Origin: Nymphalis io
Taxonomy: Eukaryota; Arthropoda; Insecta; Lepidoptera; Nymphalidae
Assembly: GCF_905147045.1 (NCBI RefSeq)
Contig: NC_065918.1
Coordinates: 14,632,001-14,696,000 of the forward strand
Direction: 5' to 3'
DNA length: 64,000 bases
Shown: piece by piece, positions 59,851-64,000 of the stretch
Layout: each line of letters opens with the position of its first letter
How positions within the stretch are numbered: position 1 is the stretch's first letter
Position numbers and translations under genes: made by a program
Notes under the pieces: generated by a model
What the model was told of the DNA's origin: nothing
What the model saw: the letters and a program-made list of their open reading frames with translations, nothing else
Database searches by the model: none

Positions 59851-60949
59851 TTTTTATTGTGTTATTAACTTGTCGCTCGAAATTTAACTGCTTCGTTGTA
59901 TTTTTTTTTTCTGTAAATTATTAGCGCTTTGCAAATTAGCCCGACTGTGGTGGACATACAGCTTTCTTTTTTATATTTTGCGATTCTTATGTATATATTA
60001 AACTGAATGTATATGTTATTTCGTTAATAAAATTGCTATTATTCCTTTATCACCATTAATAATGAATCCTTGTTAGGGATTCATTATTTTGTCTGTCTAA
60101 ATGCATAAAGGAGCAAATTTTGGTCCAACCCTTCAATAGCTACATGTAATATATTGTAATATAGTTTTTTTGAGCTAAGCAAAAGTTACTATGGCTCCAA
60201 GTTGTAAATCTAAGAAATCCTAGTCTTAGTTTGTATTATATTACAAATTAATCATTAAAATTCTTGTATTATATTTTGATAGTTCTGAATATTATGGTAC
60301 ACATATGTCTTCCAGAGAAATGGCTTATGTCTCCATTCCAATCTATGATAATACCTCTGATATATGACGATTGCATGTACAGTAGACGCATAAATTTATA
60401 TGTACATAATAATATGTCTTATTGGACATATGATTATCTAATTGTTACTAGATACACTTTAATATAATCCAATCCATTTGGACTAAATTTATAATAAATT
60501 TGTCAGTAATAATTCATTTCTACCTGTTTCTTTTCAGTGGCTTAAAATTTTATAATTATGTTTATATTTAAACATGTAAATTAAATTGTCCTTAGCAATT
60601 ATTTGTTATAAAGACTGTCACTATCAATCTATTATTTCTGCTTATTGTTGTGTTAGTTAGTATATGTTATCATTCTGATTTTTTAAAATCAATATAATTC
60701 AATACAATTTAAATATCATATGATGTGATTTCATTTATTTTGATTTGATACAAAATTTATTTAAAAAATAAACCGGTTGTTACCATGTACAGATAACAAA
60801 CTTAATTATTTTGCTAGTTTCTGGTACTCCCTATACTCCTATCAAAACTTTATATGTCTTAATAGATAAATATAAAATATAAGATTAGTGTTAGTTAGAT
60901 AATGTATAAAAAGAGTAACAAATATTTTCAAATATTTTGTAGTTCTCAT
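59851..60949. other. Intron 2, AT-rich unique sequence
   Basis: I recognise no gene or repeat. Confidence 0.4.
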
Positions 60950-61750
60950 AATTTCGGCCCCTCCTGCGGAGGCCGCAGAGGGTTATAGCGGTGAGGGCGA
61001 AAAGTGGGTATCGTACGGTGCCTTGGACAGCGGTGACGCTTCTCGCTGGGTGATTTACCTTAGGAACTCCAGGCGAAGGTGCTTGCGGAGGTGTACCGCT
61101 TCCGGGCTGAGGCGAGTCGCTGGATCAAAAGAAAACGAGGCACGCTCTCGTTCAGGTTGATGCAAGTAATTACCGGACACGGCTGCTTCGGTAAGTACCT
61201 GCACGAGATAGCGTGGTAGGAGATGTCACTGCCAAGAGTGTGGTGCGCCTTGCGGTAGCTGTTGGCGGAGACCTCTCATTGCCGAGCATCATGAACACGA
61301 TGCTCGAAAGCGATGGGTGCTGGTCGGAGATGGTCTCCTTCTATGATAGTGTTATGTCGCAAAAGGAGGCCGCGAAGTGGGAGTGGGAAGAAGATGCCGC
61401 AGCAGATCCACTCCGCCGAAAAAGACCAGGGAGAAGAAGGAGGCGCTATGCACACCTTCTCCCTCCGCCGCAATAGACGCGGGACTACCACAAAATACCC
61501 TGGGAATCGTTCCTAGAGAATGGAAGTCGGCATAGGCAGGCCGTCAAGGTAGTATGTGCAAGCAATATCGTGGCGCTCCTAACGCGGAGCGTCACGATAT
61601 TGCTTGCACATGCTAAACCAGCCAGCCAGCAAAACAGCCAGCAAGCGGTCTTCGTTAAGACGGAAAGGGTACCGCTGGTTTTTTAATGGGTATTCCGATG
61701 TTCGAGGCACACTCGGCGCCTCGAACACTGGCGAGCCCTACATACCCCTA
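60950..61750 (+). pseudogene. R1-like LINE 3' end with the cysteine-rich segment deleted
   Basis: A GC-rich block in AT-rich DNA. The frame from 61073 reads AKVLAEVYRFRAEASRWIK then GHGCFGKYLHEIAW, with a stop at 61217. It is the C-terminal end of an R1-type reverse transcriptase ORF. A shifted frame then gives VAVGGDLSLPSIM, MVSFYDSVMSQKEAAKWE and an Arg-rich end, with a stop before 61480. The cysteine/histidine motif expected between the two is absent, indicating an internal deletion. The 3' UTR contains a long hairpin (61554-61611) and the tail 'gacggaaagggtaccgctgg', which recurs at 3910-4000. It is 5' truncated and dead. Confidence 0.85.
61554..61611. repeat. 26-bp inverted repeat (one mismatch) with a 6-nt loop in the LINE 3' UTR
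   Basis: The arm 61554-61579 ('atgtgcaagcaatatcgtgg' then 'cgctcc') pairs with 61586-61611 ('ggagcgtcacgatattgctt' then 'gcacat'). The loop is 'taacgc'. There is a single G/T-type mismatch in the stem. It may be a structural element of the LINE RNA or a later template-switch product. Confidence 0.9.
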
Positions 61751-62730
61751 CTGTTATCGTAAGGGAAACGCGTAATATATTTTTTCAGTGGGATATCTCT
61801 AACAGTCATCGAAAAATTAGCTCTTGGTTCAAGTGGATATCCAAACAACGAACATAAAGGGACAACGGTCATTAAAACTGCGCCTTGATCATTTTTACCA
61901 TCGCTTACATTGTTAATATTCATTCCAAAAATATGATAGCAGTCATAAATGATAATTATAGGACTATTAATTAGTGATAATGTTTGCAAAGTGATCACAT
62001 CGGTGATAAGTTAATAAATATAGTACAATATACTCTAAACGAGCAAATATTGCAGAATTTGTAATCAACCGCAAAATAATTATTCGATGAAATTTTCTGC
62101 AGTAAAATCTGCAACACGCAACTAGTATACACCATTATAATACACCATTATAATCATACAGTCATGTAAAAGGAAACCACGAGCGCTAATGCTTAATCAT
62201 AAACGTAAATGATAATACGGTTTTCGGATAATGGAGTATATATTTACCGAAATTGAATTTTCATTTCGTCACGATGTGTAATTTATTTAGGTTTTTCCTT
62301 TACGTTTGATTCGATTATTTGGTGACATGAAAATTCAATTTAATCAGCGGTGCTAAGGACTAATGACTGCCTGAGGCGGCGATAGATTCAATTCATGTTG
62401 GAATAAATACCTTCCTTTTTGTCCCGTATTATGTCGTTCACTCATATAAAGTGGCTTTGTTTGTTTTTTTTTTCTTTACAGTTTCATGCGAAGACAACTT
62501 TTGCAGATGACTAATTTTTCATTATAATAATTCAAAGATTTCTGAGCCCTAGGCTGAATGAATTATACACGTTAAGAACACATTTCGTTTTGAATAAAAA
62601 TATTCTTATGAAAGACTGGTCGTATATTTTCAATGTTGTCTCTCTATCTGAGTATACATTATACAGAAACCGCAATAAATATTAACATGAAATTTTAAAT
62701 ATACGAAGTAAATTTTAGTATCTTGTTATA
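61751..62730. other. Intron 2, unique sequence
   Basis: I recognise no gene or repeat. A short tandem 'tacaccattataa' occurs twice at about 62129-62154. The minus-strand open frame at 61738-61998 resembles no known protein. Confidence 0.4.
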
Positions 62731-62885
62731 TTGCCGAAGCGTGCATCTTAACAAAATTCTCGAGTTCGAATCCTGACAATAATAGAGTATATTTAAATTT
62801 AATCTTACATTTGACGGTTAAGAAGAAAAATCGTCTCACCAATCAACAAGAAAACAGAATAGTGGAATGAGCTCCAAACGTTTTA
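62731..62885 (+). mobile_element. Degenerate tRNA-derived SINE (gccgag head family)
   Basis: 'ttgccgaagcgtgcatctta' followed by 'ctcgagttcgaatcctgaca' preserves parts of the tRNA-like head, with box B fairly intact. The 3' part is 'gaatagtggaatgagctcca'. The body between is scrambled. Confidence 0.5.
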
Positions 62886-63040
62886 TCAAACTAGACTTAT
62901 GAGAACCTTATAGTTACATTACTTAGTTATGTATTCTTCGATAATACAAATTTGATTTTATAGTTAATAAACTTTGATATATGAGCTTCGTTTTCCTTGA
63001 AAATTAATACTAAGAATAAAAAAAATTATCAATTTGTGAT

Positions 63041-63105
63041 AATGTCCTTCAAACTAATTTCAGTCAACGTACAAGAGTTTGCTAACGCATGGGTAGCGCA
63101 AGTCT
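63041..63105 (-). mobile_element. Diverged 3' end of the tggtctagtggc-family SINE
   Basis: On the plus strand 'ataatgtccttcaaactaat' then 'ttcagtcaacg' and 'tttgctaacgcatgggtagc' resemble the reverse 3' end of the family ('atgtcctccagaccgattt...gcgcaaac'). Confidence 0.45.
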
Positions 63106-63375
63106 ACTTTCAAAAGTCTACACGGTTTATATAAAAAAAAGCCAATGTGCTGATCCCGAATTAATGGAATAAAAACAAGATAATAATAGCGACAATGAAA
63201 ACAGAATACTTGATAATACACAAATCGATGTTCAACTCCGATAATTGTTCTATCAATCAAACTGGCATCTCAAACATTGAGTCATTTATCACCACTACAA
63301 CAACGTTGCGACTTAAGATTTAAGCGTATCCACTTCTGTACATCATGACTCACAACATATATCTAGTCCAGATGC

Positions 63376-63906
63376 AATATAATAATAATAATACAATTAA
63401 TATCCTGAGACATTTTTCACACACGGCCATCTGATCCCAAATTAAGCTTGTACAGAGTTTGTACTACGGAAACCAGACAACTGATATACTACATATACTA
63501 TTTTTCTTTTGTAAATACATATTTATTATTTATTTATTTATTTTGGACAACCAACAGTAGATACATTACAGATTTACAAAGTAGTAACAATAGAAATTTC
63601 AAAGTTTTTTGACAAATGTTCCACTAATTATAGGTTATCACATCTTTCATAAAAGCATCAAATTATAAATAGTTATTAAATAGGGTCAATAATTGAAAAA
63701 TTTAAATTGAATTTAAATTGAATATTACATTATAAATTGTAAATTATAAATAGTCATCAAATTAAATTTTTATATAGATAATTACACCCAGACTCAGGAC
63801 AAACATACATGTTCATGTACACAAATATCTGTCCTGTGTGGGAATCGAATCCACAACCTTCGGCGTGAAAGGCAAGGATCTACCAACTACGCCAACCGAC
63901 TCGTCG
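63376..63906 (-). mobile_element. tRNA-derived SINE with an ATT tail, split by a nested insertion
   Basis: It is the reverse-strand copy of the element at 14405-14678. The AAT run (63378-63393), 'cacacacggccatctgatcc' and 'gtactacggaaaccagacaa' form one half. The other half is 'acccagactcaggacaaaca' and the tRNA-like head 'gggaatcgaatccacaacct' to 'ccaaccgactcgtc'. The two halves are separated at 63522-63770 by unrelated sequence absent from the 14.4-kb copy. Confidence 0.88.
63522..63770 (-). mobile_element. Nested insertion of about 249 bp inside the SINE
   Basis: It starts with a 'ttta' tetranucleotide run followed by 'ttggacaaccaacagtagat', which reads on the minus strand like a retrotransposon 3' end with a simple-repeat tail. 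The interior is AT-rich with no coding signal. The borders are set by comparison with the uninterrupted copy at about 14533-14553. The target duplication, if any, is obscured by the AT-rich junction. Confidence 0.65.
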
Positions 63907-64000
63907 TATATTTAACATGACTTAGTATATTTAAATTACTATAATACTAAAATGATTTTTTATATTATTAGATTTCCTTTCTAAAGTTATTGATGCTTTC

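Larger units (their letters stand above)
47764..64000 (+). other. GluRI intron 2, incomplete (at least 16.2 kb)
   Basis: It starts with a strong donor. I found no downstream exon encoding the expected continuation of the amino-terminal domain on the + strand before the window ends. The next exon therefore probably lies outside the window, or is too short or diverged for me to see. Confidence 0.6.

Noticed and set aside
61276..61516. Overlapping open frames on both strands within the GC-rich block
   Set aside because: They are alternative-frame shadows of the R1-like LINE end.

Overview
This looks like a piece of a lepidopteran (moth or butterfly) chromosome. It is AT-rich and gene-poor, has spliceosomal introns with GT/AG borders, and is full of SINE, LINE and Helitron-type repeats whose sequences I associate with Lepidoptera. 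Within the order a butterfly is plausible, but that is inference. There are no operons, CRISPR arrays, prokaryotic signals, rRNA genes or functional tRNA genes.

I can support only one protein-coding gene, on the + strand: the start of an ionotropic glutamate receptor of the GluRI (AMPA/kainate-like) type. A GC-rich promoter-proximal block (about 19190-19404) precedes exon 1 (CDS 19405-19525). Exon 1 encodes a signal peptide and the first residues of the mature receptor. A 28-kb first intron (19526-47610) follows. Exon 2 (47611-47763) encodes the start of the extracellular amino-terminal domain and ends in a strong donor. I found no third exon in the remaining 16.2 kb, so the rest of the receptor should lie downstream. 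Splice phases match across the junction.

Around the gene I see these dispersed repeat families. (1) 'Family A' is an approximately 290-bp SINE-like or fold-back element with an A-rich tail, present as 10 or more copies and fragments, several in inverted pairs. (2) A tRNA-headed SINE with a 'gccgagatggcccagtgg' head is present in about eight mostly degenerate copies. (3) A second tRNA-headed SINE, about 350 bp with a 'tggtctagtggc' head, has copies near 2.1, 15.0, 20.1, 23.2, 32.7 and 63.0 kb. (4) A third tRNA-headed SINE with an ATT-repeat tail lies at 14.4 kb, with an inverted copy at 63.4 kb split by a nested insertion. (5) LINE relics include R1-like 3' ends at 3.9 and 61 kb, RTE-like C-termini at 31 and 36.6 kb, CR1/jockey-like C-termini at 35.6 and 39.6 kb, and a 3' tail at position 1. 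(6) Helitron-like non-autonomous elements end in CTAG|T or a decayed form of it.

Region by region: 1-19 kb is intergenic or 5' flank, with repeats and two higher-complexity islands. 19-48 kb is the GluRI 5' end with its repeat-filled intron 1. 48-64 kb is the proximal part of intron 2. The most notable structures are long hairpins at 22.9 and 61.6 kb, inverted family A pairs (one inside intron 1), a recent 117-bp tandem duplication at 28.8-29.1 kb, a 42-bp exact direct repeat flanking 45.6-46.5 kb, and an R1-like LINE end that has lost its cysteine-rich segment. I found no clearly new enzymatic or defence system. All repeat names are class-level judgements made by eye.
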